Source: Impatiens glandulifera
Taxonomy: Eukaryota; Streptophyta; Magnoliopsida; Ericales; Balsaminaceae
Direction of reading: 5' to 3'
DNA: 64,000 nt
Assembly: GCF_907164915.1 (NCBI RefSeq)
Contig: NC_061869.1
Span: 22,979,125 to 23,043,124, forward strand
In this document: piece by piece, positions 33,505 through 45,119 of the stretch
How the letters are laid out: each line of letters begins with the position of its first letter
How positions within the stretch are numbered: the first letter of the stretch is position 1
The notes under the pieces: generated by a model
What the model saw: only the letters and a program-made list of their open reading frames with translations
Databases searched by the model: none
What the model was told of the DNA's origin: nothing
Position numbers and translations under genes: made by a program

Positions 33505-33738
33505 ATGTCGAAAATCTCAGAGAATGCCATGAAATATGAGCTCATTAATAGCAAAACGTTAAGAAAAGTAAGATTCGTAAATTTCTTGTGGCATAATACG
33601 AAAATGATGGGTAGAATCATCATAAATCCTACAGGTAATCGTCTAGAAGATCGTCATAAATCGGCGATCGGGGACTCTAAAATAAAGGGGGTGATTAGTG
33701 TGAAAGGTCCTTCGAAAATAAATTCCGCTAAAAAATAA
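33505..33738 (+). CDS. Hypothetical ORF, 77 aa, unrecognised
   Basis: MSKISENAMKYELINSKTL... with a basic, Lys/Ser-rich C-terminus (KGVISVKGPSKINSAKK). Base composition is less AT-rich than the flanks and the ORF is clean from ATG to TAA. It begins just after the palindrome ATGCAATTGCAT at about 33463. There is no recognised domain, no clear promoter, and it may be chance. Confidence 0.2.
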   Translation: MSKISENAMKYELINSKTLRKVRFVNFLWHNTKMMGRIIINPTGNRLEDRHKSAIGDSKIKGVISVKGPSKINSAKK

Positions 33739-33900
33739 ATAATTTTTTTTAATGTATCAATAATTTAATATATCTTCAAATTAATAATATTAAAAAGATG
33801 TGAATGTACATAGTTAGATCATTGATTCAAATTTAAATTTATCTAAAATTCTTACGTATTGGTAAAACGTTGATGCAGATTTTTTGACCAAAACTCACAC

Positions 33901-34139
33901 TGTTGTGAAAGTGATGAACAATGAAGTTTGAAAAAAAAGGTGAAGAGATATTTTTTATTGTCAAAAATGAAAAGATTACATAAAAAAAAACTACGACTAT
34001 AAAATTTAGAAAACAAGAAAACGTAAATACTAACTTAATTAAGCATAACTGTAGAATAAATGTGATGTGACGAAATTAATATAAACCACAGACAATCAAT
34101 GGTTGATATTAATTCTTAAACTAAAGGCAGATCGTTACA
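33901..34139 (-). repeat. 3' LTR of the Ty1/copia element
   Basis: 239 bp; it lacks about 30 bp (around CACTACGTACTATAGG) present in the partner. Confidence 0.9.
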
Positions 34140-34192
34140 AATCTCCACATTGCCTTAGTATTACCAATAAGAAGAGCCTGATCAAAATACTT

Positions 34193-37100
34193 TCAAGTGT
34201 CAACATTTAGTAAGTCCAAACAATGGGTGAATTTGCTAAGTGGGACCGACTTCTTGAATATGTCAGCATGATTATAATGCGTGCTGATATTCTTCAACTT
34301 GATTCTCCTCTCAGTACGAAAAAAATGATAACGAACGCCAATATGTTTGGTTCTATCATGATACACTTGATCATTGGCCAAACAAATAGCACTTAAGTTA
34401 TCACAAAAAACAATTGCATGTTCATGATGGATAACAAGGTCACTGATTAATCTTTTCAACTATATACCCTCCTTAGATGCTTCAGTTAGCGCCATATACT
34501 CAACCTTGGTAGTGGACAACGTCAGAGTCGACTGTAATATTGTCTTCCAACTAACCATATAGTCACCAAGGGTGTAAATATAACCAGTCATTGTTCTTCT
34601 ACCATCGATATCTGTAGCATAATCTGAGTCCGAATAACCAGTTACGAGACACTGGTTATTACTCCCATAAATGAGACCAACATCGGATGTGCCTCTCAGA
34701 TAGCGAAAAATTCGCTTTACCGCTTACTAGTGCTCCTTACCAGGTCAAGACATAAACCTACTAACAATACTAACTGAATACGCAATATCAGGTCTAGTGC
34801 ATACCATGATATACATTAAACTACCCACCACACTAGCATACGGTACATGAGACATGTATAACTTCTCAGTTTCAGACTAGGGTGCGAATGCAGACAAATG
34901 ATCGGTAATAGCTATAGGAGTACTGAGAGCCTTTGTTGTACTCATCCCAAAATGAGACAACACTTTCAAAATATAACTCTTCTATGAAAGAAATAACTTT
35001 TTTTGAACTCAATCTCTTATTATTTCCATACCCAGAATTTTCCGTTCTTCACCTAGATCTTTCATATCAAACTCAGAACTGAGAAGGTCTTTCAGCTTTT
35101 GAATCTCCGACATTTTCTTGGCTTCGATTAACATATCGTCTACATATATGAGTAAATAAATCAAAGAACCATCACTAATTTTGTTGTGATAGACACAACA
35201 ATCATATGCACTCCTATTGTAACCATGTTCAATCATGAAATTGTTGAACCGCTTATACCACTATCGAAGAGATTGTTTAAGTCCATACAAAGACTTCTTC
35301 AAACTACAAACATGTGTTTTCTTATCAGGAATAAGAAACCCTTTAAGATGACTCACCAATATACCCCCTCAATCTCACCATGCAAGAAAGACGTCTTCAC
35401 GTCTAATTGCTCGAGTTCCAGATCTTGATGTGCTATTATAGCTAGTAGTGCCCTAATAGAAGTATGTCGGACTACATGTGAGAATATCTCATTGTATTAT
35501 ACGCCTTCCTTTTGACTGAATCCCTTTACAACTAATCGTGCTTTATATTTGGTCCCTTCAGCATTAGAGGTTCAATCTTTCCTTTTGAAAATTCATTTGC
35601 ACCCAATGACTCTTCTCCCCTTAGGTAAAGTAACCAGCTCCCATGTATTATTCTTGTGAAGTAATTCCATTTCCTCACACATGGCAGCAATCCATTGCGC
35701 AGAATCAACACCATTAACAACTTCCCTATAAGAAGATGGATCATTATGTATGACATCTTCAGCTACATGAAGTGCATAACTTACCATTTCTTTAGTATCA
35801 TTTATAAAGGGACTGATTGTCCTACTTCCAGGACTAGTTAAGATATTTTCTTCCCTCGATTGAATGAATTAACCTGTCAGGAGCTTTAATTTGTTTTCTA
35901 GGTCATGTTGCAATGTCAGATTGACTTTTAGGTACTCCAAATTGATAAACTTTCTCAGATGATTTATTAGTATCGTGTGTAATGTCATTTGTCCATAGAA
36001 CTGGAGCCACCTCAAGCTCCACATGTTTCTCGGTACTATCATTTTCTCTAAAAAGTGATGGCTTGATAGAGGAGTTAAGTATAAACATCTCATTAAATGT
36101 GACATCCATATTGAGGATTACTCTACCTTCAGAAGATGACCAGATTCTATATCCCTTGACTCCATCTCCATAGCCCATGAAAATACCCTATTTTGCCTTT
36201 GGTTCCAACTACCCTTCATTAACATGTTAATAAGATTTGCACCCAAAGACCTTTAAATGAGAATAATCAACGACGTTACCAGACCATGCCTGATAAGGGA
36301 TTCTGCAACCAATCCTAGTATGCGGTGCACAATTTATCAAATAGCAAGTCGTTAAGACAACCTTGTTTTAGTACTTTCTATTCAATCCAGCATTATAGAG
36401 CATGCTTCCAACTCTCTCTAGTAGTGTTTGATTCACCATTTCTACTACACCATTATATTGTGGTGTACCTTGGACAGTGTGATGTCTTGCAATCCCCATA
36501 TCCCTGCAGAACTCATTAAACTCGGATGAATAGAATTCAAGTTCATTATCTGTTCGAAACCTCTTAATCTTCTTTCTAGTTTGATTCTCCACCAATGTCT
36601 TCCAATGTTTGAAGATCTTAAATATCTCGCTCTTATGTCTCAGAAGATACAACTAGGTCATCCTTGAGTAATCATCTATAAATGTTACAAAATAGGTATA
36701 ACCTTTTATACTTTCAACTTGATCAAGACCCCAGCAATCAGAGTGGATATAATCTAGTGTGCCCTTAGTTTTGTGAACTACCTTATTGAACGTATTGTGA
36801 TGCTTTTTCCCAAAAATGCAGTGTTCACACAACTCAAGGTTGTTAACCTTGTGGCGAGATTGAATATCCTGTTTGGACAGAATTTGCATCCCCTCTCCTC
36901 CATATGTCAAAGTCGCATATGCCACAACTTGGTTATATCAAGGTGTCGATTCACATATTTGGATGTGGCCGTAGCGGAACCTAACATCGTCTTACCTTGT
37001 AGTATATACAAGGTATTCTATTTGATACCTTTCAGTATTACTTTTGAACCTTTATTGATGCGCAATGTTCCTTCATCACCTCTAAACTTGAAACTTTTAG

Positions 37101-38199
37101 TATCTAAAATGCATAAAGATATTAAGTTCTTCTTCAGTTGAGGAATATGTCGAACGCCAGTTAGGGTCCGTATCTTACCATCATCAGTTAGAATCTTGAT
37201 AGTCCTAATACCCACAATTCTACATATGACATCATTTCCCATGACAACGTTTCCACCATCATAATTTTCATAGGTATCGAACCATTCTTTGTTTGGACTC
37301 ATATGATATGAACACCCTGAATCCAACACCAACGTATCAATAGGGTGTAGAGAAGCTTATCTACAAGGGCAATGTCCTCCTCCGAGTCGGTGTCTCTATC
37401 TTTATGTGTTATAGTAGCCGTAGAATATTTGCCCCTTTTTTTACGACAATTATTATTCCAATGACCAGGTTCTTTATAGTAATTGTAGATGTCTTTAACA
37501 CTAGGGCCCTTATCTTTGTACTTTTGATCCTTCTTCTTTTCACACCCTTTGTAGTTGACTGTGCTGACAATCAACTCAGATGTTTGACTATCTACAATTT
37601 CATTGCTCGCCTTATGGCGCAGCTCTCTAGTATGAAGTATTTTGACTGAACTTCCTCTAGAATCACGGTGTCTTTACCCACAACGAACAATTGAAAAAAA
37701 TTCAAACGAGTTGGGTAAAGTTACCAACAGAATTAATGCAGCATCTTCATCTTCGATCTTAACATCTATATTTCTCAATTCAAGTAATATAGTGTTTAAC
37801 TTATCAAGGTATTCACGAAGAGACTTACCTTCAAGCATAGGAAGACTGAACAGACGTTGCTTTAATAACAACTTGTTAGTTAGTGACTTTATCATGTACA
37901 AAGCCTTTAACTTTGACCACAGACCGATTGCGGTATCTTCATTTAATACCTCAGTAATCACTTCATCAACTAGACATAATAAAATTGTTGAGTGTGCCTT
38001 CTCTTCCAAGATCTCAAGCTCAGCAACCTTTGCAGGACTTGCAACTATCTTCGCTTTTTCCTTCGACAATGGTCCCCATACGCCTTGTTGTTTAAGCAAG
38101 GCTCACATTTTGATCTGTCATAGACCAAAACTATTTTGCCCTGTGAATTTTTCGATTTTCAGATTCATTGAAGACATCTTCTCGTCAGAAAACAAATAA
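34193..38199 (-). pseudogene. Copia gag-pol polyprotein, broken by stops and frameshifts
   Basis: Read on the minus strand from 38199. UBN2-type gag 37674-38099 (GLWSKLKALYMIKSLTNKLL, LREYLDKLNTILLELRN). Zinc knuckle about 37480 is degenerate (YNYYKEPGHWNNNCRKK, with Tyr replacing the first two Cys). Protease 37018-37332 keeps DSGCSYHM. GAG-pre-integrase and integrase 36368-36925 hold CEHCIFGKKHH, DYIHSDCWG, VTFIDDYSR and RTDNELEFYS. Reverse transcriptase begins about 35787 (NNTWELVTLPKG) and includes YLLIYVDDML at about 35140. RNase H 34193-34459 shows FCDNLSAICLANDQVYHDRT. The pieces are in different frames separated by stops, so no polyprotein can be made. The layout matches plant Ty1/copia of the Tork/Angela kind. 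Confidence 0.92.
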
Positions 38200-38223
38200 T
38201 GATAAATTGATTGAATCTAACCT

Positions 38224-38235
38224 GCTTTGATACCA
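38224..38235 (-). other. Primer-binding site of the Ty1/copia element
   Basis: Minus-strand TGGTATCAAAGC, two bases inside the right LTR, complementary to initiator tRNA-Met with one change. Confidence 0.88.
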
Positions 38236-38237
38236 AT

Positions 38238-38518
38238 TGTTTTGCGGAATGTAAGAAAGTGATGAACATTGAAGTATGGAAAAACAGATAAAGAGATATT
38301 TCTTATTGTCAAAGATGAAAAGATTACAGCAAAAGGAAAAAGACTACGACTATAAAATTCATAAAACAAGAAAACGTAAATGCTAACTTAATTAAGCATA
38401 ACTGTAGAATAAATGTGATGTAACAAAATTAATATAAACCACGAACAATCAATGGTTGATATTAATTCCTATAGCACTACGTACTATAGGACAATCAATG
38501 TGATGGCAGATCGTTACA
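38238..38518 (-). repeat. 5' LTR of the Ty1/copia element
   Basis: 281 bp, TGTTTTGCGG... to ...GATCGTTACA, next to the primer-binding site. Confidence 0.9.
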
Positions 38519-38651
38519 CACAAGTTATCCACTACGCAGTACACAATTAATTTGTCAAATAAATAAACTAACACTTATCTTATTGAAATAAATAAAATGT
38601 TAGCACTATATATAAACTTCTCAAGCCTGATCAATTATCATAAGCATTCTA

Positions 38652-38822
38652 ATGAAGCTAATAATAATACTTGTCGTTCTTTTTACCGTCGTCTCGTCGT
38701 GGCATAAAACTGCGGTTGTGCCCCTGGACTTTGCTGCAGCCAATTTGGCTTATGTGATACCAGCAACCAATAATGTGGTCGTGGTTGTCGGGTCGGCCTT
38801 GTACTTCAGGGCCCGGAGGTAG
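38652..38822 (+). CDS. Small ORF with signal-peptide-like N-terminus, 56 aa
   Basis: ATG at 38652, TAG at 38820-38822. The N-terminus MKLIIILVVLFTVVSSWHK has a Lys followed by a 12-residue hydrophobic core and Ser-Ser, a good secretion signal. It continues TAVVPLDFAAANLAYVIPA, then a Val-rich stretch (NNVVVVVGSALYF) and a basic end RARR. No cysteines. GC content rises sharply inside the ORF compared with the AT-rich flanks, and codons end often in C/G. It starts about 130 bp after the copia LTR. It might be a small secreted protein gene, the first exon or truncated start of a larger host gene, or chance. I do not recognise it. Confidence 0.4.
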   Translation: MKLIIILVVLFTVVSSWHKTAVVPLDFAAANLAYVIPATNNVVVVVGSALYFRARR

Positions 38823-39260
38823 AAGCTCATCGCTCGCCTCGGTTGTGACTCAGCCGTTTTTCGACCAAAATATTTCAATGATAAAATCTAGAGCAAAAAC
38901 TTTTCAAAAAATTTTAGTTAGTTTTTTTTATAAACTTAACAATGATTTGATCGAATAATGATCCAAATCATCTTAAATTTGGACAGAGAATATTTCATAT
39001 GTTTGTCAATAAAATTGTCTTGGGGAGTTTGACATCATTAATTGCCTAATGTGAAAGTTTTAAGATGGAGAACATTGACAAAAATATATATATAAATTGA
39101 ACAAAAGTAGCTTTCTACCGTAATTTGAGCTTCAACTCGAAGACGAGATATATCCAGTTTGTGATACACTTATGCGATGCTTTTTTCGAGTGTAATTAAA
39201 CACCAAACCAACTTAGACTATCTTATTTGCATTTTGTAAGCAACATTATTATTATTATCA
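38823..39260. other. Spacer, nothing recognised
   Basis: AT-rich, without coding or repeat signals except the drop back to low GC after 38880. Confidence 0.5.
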
Positions 39261-39324
39261 CTAGCATTTGGCTCGTGCATTTGCACGATTAATAATATAA
39301 AAAACCGTGAAAAAAAATTACGGA

Positions 39325-39412
39325 TAACATTTTTAATTTTTATTTTTAATCGTTTTAAGTTTATGGGTGGGTCAACCCACAATCCGACCCAAGTATCCAT
39401 TTACTCAGCATC

Positions 39413-39456
<44 letters not shown>

Positions 39457-40026
39457 TTAGTTAAAAAGTTGAACTTATATTAATATTAAAACGTCCCACG
39501 TTTATCAAATTTGGTGTTGAATTTAAAATATAAAGTCTTTGTAGCCTAGTTGGTTAAAGAGTTGTACTTGTTTTGTTAGGTTGCAAGTTCGAAACATACC
39601 TTTAGCATTTTTAATTTTATTTTTAACCGTTTTAAATTTAAAGGTTGGTCAACCCACAATCCGACCCAAGTATCCAAATTAACCACAGCTCTCGACCCGG
39701 AAATCCGGACACTTTAAAAATTAAGCATCATTATATATATATATATAGATTAGTTAGTTAAAAAGTTAAACTTATATTAATATTAAAACGTCCCGCGTTT
39801 ATCAAATTTGATGTTGAATTTAAAATATAAAGTCTTTATAGCCTAGTTGGTTAAAGAGTTGTACTTGTTTTGTTAGGTTGCAAGTTCGAAACATACCTTT
39901 AGCATTTTTAATTTTATTTTTAACCGTTTTAAGTTTAAAGGTTGGTCAACCCACAATCCGACCCAAGTATCCAAATTAACCACAGCTCTCGACCCAGAAA
40001 TCCGGACACTTTAAAAATTAAGCATC

Positions 40027-40068
<42 letters not shown>

Positions 40069-41515
40069 TTAGTTAAAAAGTTAAACTTATATTAATATTA
40101 AAACGTCCCGCGTTTATCAAATTTGATGTTCAATTTAAAATATAAAGTCTTTATAGCCTAGTTGGTTAAAGAGTTGTACTTGTTTTGTTAGGTTGCAAGT
40201 TCGAAACATACCTCTAGCATTTTTAATTTTATTTTAAACCGTTTTAAATTTAAAGACGGGTCAACCCACAATCCGACCCAAGTATCCAAATTAATCATAG
40301 CTCTCGACCCCGGCAATCCGGACACTTTAAAAATTAAGCATCATTATATATATAGATTAGTTAGTTAAAAAGTTGAACTTATATCAATATTAAAACGTCC
40401 CGCGTTTATCAAATTTGGTGTTGAATTTAAAATATAAAGTCTTTGTAGCTTAGTTGATTAAAGAGTTGTATTTGTTTTGTTAGGTTGTAAGTTCAAAACA
40501 TACCTTTAGCATTTTTAATTTTATTTTTAACCGTTTTAAATTTAAAGGCGGGTCAACCCACAATCCGACCCAAGTATCCAAATTAACCACAACTCTCGAC
40601 CCGGCAATCCAGACACTTTAAAAATTAAGCATCATTATATATATATTGATTAGTTAGTTAAAAAGTTGAACTTATATTAATATTAAAACGTCCCGCGTTT
40701 ATCAAATTTGGTATTAAATTTAAAATATAAAGTCTTTGGTGTCTAGTTGGTTAAAGAGTTGTATTTGTTTTGTTATGTTGCAAGTTCGAAACATACCTTT
40801 AGCATTTTTAATTTTATTTTTAACCGTTTCAAATTTAAAGGTGGGTCAACCCACAATCCGACCCAAGTATCCAAATTAACCACAGATGTCGACCCGGAAA
40901 TCCGGACACTTTAAAAATTAAGCATCATTATATATATATAGATTAATTAGTTAAAAAATTGAACTTATATTAATATTAAAACGTTGCGCGTTTATCAAAT
41001 TTGGTGTTGAATTTAAAATATAAAGTTTTTGTAGCCTAGTTGGTTAAAAAATTGTACTTGTTTTGTTAGGTTGCAAGTTCGAAATATACCTTTAGCATTT
41101 TTAATTTTATTTTTAACCGGTTTAAATTTAAAGGCGGGTCAACCAACAATCCGACCCAAGTATCCAAATTAACCACAGCTCTCGACCCGGCAATCCGGAC
41201 ATTTTAAAAATTAAGCATCATTATATATATATATATAGATTAGTTAGTTAAAAAGTTGAACTTATATTAATATTAAAACGTCCCGCGTTTATCAAATTTG
41301 GTGTTAAATTTAAAATATAAAGTCTTTATAGCCTAGTTTGTTAAAGAGTTGTACTTGTTTTGTTAGGTTGTAAGTTCGAAACATATCTTTAACATTTTTA
41401 ATTTTATTTTTAACCATTTTAAATTTAAAGGCGGGTCAACCCACAATCCGACCCAAGTATCCAAATTAACCACAGCTCTCGACTCGGCAATTCGGACACT
41501 TTAAAAATTAAGCAT
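39325..41515. repeat. Tandem array, seven full units of about 292-314 bp plus a partial
   Basis: Each unit holds an (AT)n tract, GATTAGTTAGTTAAAAAGTT, AAAACGTCCCGCGTTTATCA, a tRNA-like block, GGGTCAACCCACAATCCGAC and CTCGACCCGGCAATCCGGAC. The tRNA-like block starts at about 39541, 39839, 40153, 40445, 40739, 41031 and 41329. Differences in unit length come mainly from the AT tract. The first partial unit (39325-39413) joins directly to the Helitron 3' end. Confidence 0.95.
39541..39605 (+). repeat. tRNA-like module of the array (first of seven)
   Basis: TAGCCTAGTTGGTTAAAGAG fits the Pol III A box (TRGCNNAGYNGG). After about 28 bases GGTTGCAAGTTCGAAACAT resembles a B box. Repeated in each of seven units with few changes (positions in the array entry). 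There is no terminal T-run directly after it, so Pol III transcription is uncertain. Confidence 0.55.
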
Positions 41516-41520
41516 CATTC

Positions 41521-42146
41521 ATTATATATATAATATACACTCAACTAAATCGATGAAAACTGATGAAATTATGGGCAGAGTGATAAAAAATTAAAATGAG
41601 GAGGGTTAATGAATAGTGATTGTATTTATAAGAAAATAAAATTGTCACTGCCATGAAAAATTGAGCAGTCGAGAAAAGGGAAGTGGAAGTAGGACCGACA
41701 TTGATATGATTATTTAATTAGAGAGAGCGAGAGTGTTTGATTAATAATTTTATTTTTTAGATGGATATAAAAAAATTATAATTAAAAATATATATCTATA
41801 TATATATATATATTATATTATAATAAATTTTATAATAATTATTATATTCATATCATTTATATTTTTAATTTAAATAATTTATTAATATTTAAAATTAAAT
41901 TAATATATATATATATATATATTTAAATATATATTATATTAATTATTAAATAATATTATAAATATAAAAAATAAATAAATTTCGTATATAAGCTAAATCA
42001 AATTTAGCCAACGTTACTATTAAATAAGCTGAATCAAACTTACCCAACGTTAATGATTAAATAAGCTAAATCATATTAGACGTAATTGCAAATAAACTGA
42101 ATATCTTACGTCAATGTTAAATATAAACCGAATCAAACTAACCCTA
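41521..42146. other. AT-rich spacer with short tandem repeats
   Basis: About four degenerate copies of AAATAAGCTGAATCAAACTT / CCAACGTTA, roughly 40-50 bp apart, at 41985-42140. No coding sequence seen. Confidence 0.55.
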
Positions 42147-42440
42147 AGGCCTAGTTTGATGAAAGAGTTTTTAAGATAAAATCCAATTTTTATCCTAAAA
42201 CTCAAACATCTTATCAACCATCAAATCAAATAATTTTATTATTTAAATATCAAAATTACCCTCTAATTTTATGTTCTCTCTCTAAACCATCATTCTCTCA
42301 CCTACACCATATCCTTTAAAGTCAAAGGATAAATTAGTTTTCAAATTTTAAAAATTAGTTTTTCTTACTTTTTATCAAACAAAGATTTTTTTAAATAAAA
42401 CTCGGATAAAATCCAAAAAAACCTTTTCCTCAAACAAGGA
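42147..42440. mobile_element. MITE with GTTTGAtGAAA-type ends
   Basis: Left GGCCTAGTTTGATGAAAGAG and right TTTTCCTCAAACAAGGA form imperfect inverted repeats. A second inner pair (AAGATAAAATCCAATTTTT and CGGATAAAATCCAAAAA) is direct. About 290 bp, non-coding. Confidence 0.5.
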
Positions 42441-43004
42441 ATCCTCCTCTTTAACCCATGATCAATTAAATGGATTCTCTAATGGAAATAATTCTAATCT
42501 TACTAAAAACTTTGGAAACAAAAATATGAAGACATAAGGTTTTAAAATGATCCCAATAAAAGTTAAAACGAAATATTTAAGATGAAAATGAGATTTTAAT
42601 TATTTTCAAACAAAACCAAGTTTATATTTAAAAATAGTTTGGTTAATATGAAAAAAATACTTATAATTGAGCCGGTGTAAATTAGGATAAAGTTCTTAAA
42701 ACACACCTATCGTGATACTCTCACATCATAAACCTATATTAAAATGCTAGTACTTCTGGTTAATGACAACAAGGGAGGAAAATATCTTAAGAATATTAAA
42801 CATTTAAAGGTATTAGAGTTTAAACATAAATTCTAAATGAGTCTTTATAAAAATATATTTTATAGAAAAAATCCCAAAAATATTTTGAAATTATTTTTTA
42901 ATTTTTTGGGATTCTTAAAAAATTGTTTGAGGTTCCAAAATTATAAAAATAATTTTGAAATTTTAAAATGGGAACCGAACAATTATTATGACCGGTGTCC
43001 TAGG
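42441..43004. other. Spacer, nothing recognised
   Basis: AT-rich; an ATTTTTTGGGATTC phrase near 42900 is part of a local imperfect inverted repeat. No gene found. Confidence 0.5.
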
Positions 43005-43400
43005 TCCTAGGTTCGTTTTATCAGTCGAGGACTAAGGGACCTCATTTTTAGGTTAAGAGCCACTGGGTCGGGGCTCAAGATCCTCGGTCGGACATGTCGG
43101 TCTTGGCTGAAAAGCCTCGGTTTGGGTGCTAAGGACTCTCGGTCCTAAGATATAATTATCTATCCAGTACCAGAATTCTCGGTCGGACCTCTCGGTCCTA
43201 GGTGGAGGTCATCGGTCCTAGGTTTGGGAGTTCTAGGTCGGGCGCGAGACTCCTCGGTCATATGCTAGATTTCTTAGTCGGATGTAAAAATATTGGGTTG
43301 GACCTCTCGGTCCTAGCTGAAAAACATTGGTCGGACCTCTCAGTCCTAACTGAAAAGCCTCGGTCGGACCTCGGTCGGACTTACCAATCCTTAAGAACAT
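43005..43400. repeat. Short degenerate repeat array (CTCGGTCGGACCTCTCGGTC)
   Basis: About twelve degenerate units of 20-35 bp built from TCGGTCGGACCTCTCGG and TCCTAGCTGAAAAGCC. It is GC-rich against its surroundings and gives a spurious ORF. The pattern is like the U3 arrays of LTRs A-C but the sequence is different. Confidence 0.8.
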
Positions 43401-45119
43401 CATAATTGTAGATTTTCCAATTTTGATAGAGACTCGAATTCTTTGATCCAAGGGCCTAGTATCTTCACAAAGCTCCTATGAACATTTAAAACATCACCTA
43501 ATGTATCAATCGACTTGGGTGATGATCAATTTGTTCAAAACAGTTTGTAGTCAAATATCGGATTTTTGGTTTTAAAGCTAGCTTTCTTATACTCCATATA
43601 CTTGATTAGTACCAAAATAAGAATGCTAACTATTTGTTTGGACCAATTCAAGAACTCAAAATTTTCAATTATTTTGAAAATTTTGATTTCGATCAAACAT
43701 GATCCAAATAGTTGTCCAACATCATTAGAAACATGTTAGGATAATTTCCAGGCAACTTTTCTTGAGGATTATCCCAAGAACAACATACCAAATTTTTGGA
43801 TTTTTAAAATTCAAATTTAGGTTTTTATGTTTAAGGTTGATTGATTGATTCTAACCTAAATAAAAAGCTTGAAAATGATCCTAAAATCGATTTCCAATCC
43901 TAAAATTCAACAACCAAACAATATAAAATCTTATGAAAATTGAAATATAAAAATTTTAAATGCAAACTGGAAGTATTAATTAAAGGATGATTAGAAGCAT
44001 ATAAGGGATTGAAGAACACTCCTTAGACCTTAGGGAAACTTTTCGGATGCCTAAATCCAAACTTTAGAGTCTTATACAAAGATTTTGAAAAATTCGAAAG
44101 CTTGAAGATTTAATGACGAATTTCAATTTCTTTTGATTTGAAGCTGGAGAGTGGATCTCTTAGCTTCTGATTTGTTCAGGGGAGGCTATAGCCTACCAAA
44201 GTTGGTTGATCTATCCATGTGGATTGAATTAGTCAAGAACACTCAATGGTGTTTTGGATGTTCTTGGATCAACTAGCTAGAATAAGGATGATTCACCTCT
44301 ATTGATGTAGAGGAAATGATTATCGTGGTAGGGTGATCATTCCACCTTTCGAATCAGTCGAAATGGTTGACTGTGGAGAAAGTTCCATATTTGAAAAATC
44401 AAAGATGGATCTGTTCTTATCCTTCCGACGATTGCAACGAAGGATATGATCGGGTTTCAAAACGTTGTCATTTTGATTATAGACGCGGGCGCGAAACATT
44501 CTTTTCCGCGTTTCGTCACCCTTCTATTGTGATTCGCGCGTTTCGTCGGCTATAGTGTGCTACGCGGCGCTTCTTGGACGTTGGATGAAAATCTAGAGTC
44601 CATCCAAAGGCTCTAGTTTTGGCTATAACTGGATTTTTGTAATTCAGCTACACCCGATTGCAAATTTAATTTTTATTTTAAAACCTTACAGATTTGTTTG
44701 AAATTGATTTTCTTTTACCCTTTTGGCTTTAATTTTGATTATTTTACACAAAATATTAAAATATATATGACAAATATTTTGTAAATTTATTTTATTTTTT
44801 ATATTTTTGGGTTAAATAAATAATTTTTGGGGATGAAATAAGTACCTCATTTCATCCTAAATTATTTATTTTAATCCCTTAATTTTTCTAAAATTATTTT
44901 AAGATAAAATGAGTACATTATCTATCATAAATAATTTTATTCTTTTATTTGACCATTTTTCTTAATTAATTAGATCTTAATTATCACAATAATTAGTCTA
45001 ATTAATTGTTTTAATTAGACTTTGGCCTTGGGGTTAATTATTTTGATTTTATTTACTCGAAAATAAATAAAAATAATTATTTTAATTTTATAAATTAGAT
45101 GTGTAGATTTTTAGTGTTT
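43401..45119 (+). other. Probable LTR or untranslated DNA of a Ty3/gypsy element
   Basis: Non-coding. A GC-rich island at about 44460-44580 repeats GCGTTTCGTC. The segment ends TTTTTAGTGTTTACA at about 45121, immediately before pol-like sequence, a common end form for plant Tat-type gypsy LTRs. No matching start or second LTR found, so the assignment is tentative. Confidence 0.3.

Larger units (their letters stand above)
33901..38518 (-). mobile_element. Full-length, decayed Ty1/copia retrotransposon
   Basis: Left LTR 33901-34139 and right LTR 38238-38518, both TG...GATCGTTACA on the plus strand. Primer-binding site GCTTTGATACCA at 38224-38235 and polypurine tract AATGTGGAGATT (minus strand) beside the left LTR give the minus orientation. 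Flanks CACAC and CACAA are a near-match target duplication. The LTRs differ by two blocks: about 12 bp near the TGTT end, and about 30 bp absent from the left copy. Gag, protease, integrase, reverse transcriptase and RNase H follow in the copia order. Confidence 0.93.
39261..41520 (-). mobile_element. Non-autonomous Helitron, 3' end at 39261, with tandem array
   Basis: On the minus strand the end reads CGTGCAAATGCACG (a perfect hairpin, 39274-39287), nine bases, then CTAG followed by T (39260). This is the plant Helitron 3' terminus layout: hairpin, short spacer, CTAG, insertion before T. The 5' end, expected as TC after A, is not fixed. Each array unit boundary reads TCTATATATATA on the minus strand, so several TC starts are possible between 39730 and 41240. 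No Rep/helicase coding is present. Confidence 0.65.

Noticed and set aside
39541..41400. Functional tRNA gene cluster
   Set aside because: Only A and B boxes fit; acceptor stems do not pair by eye and no T-run terminator follows. Called tRNA-like repeats.
43202..43451. ORFs on both strands
   Set aside because: Produced by the CTCGGTCGGAC repeat array; translated repeats only.
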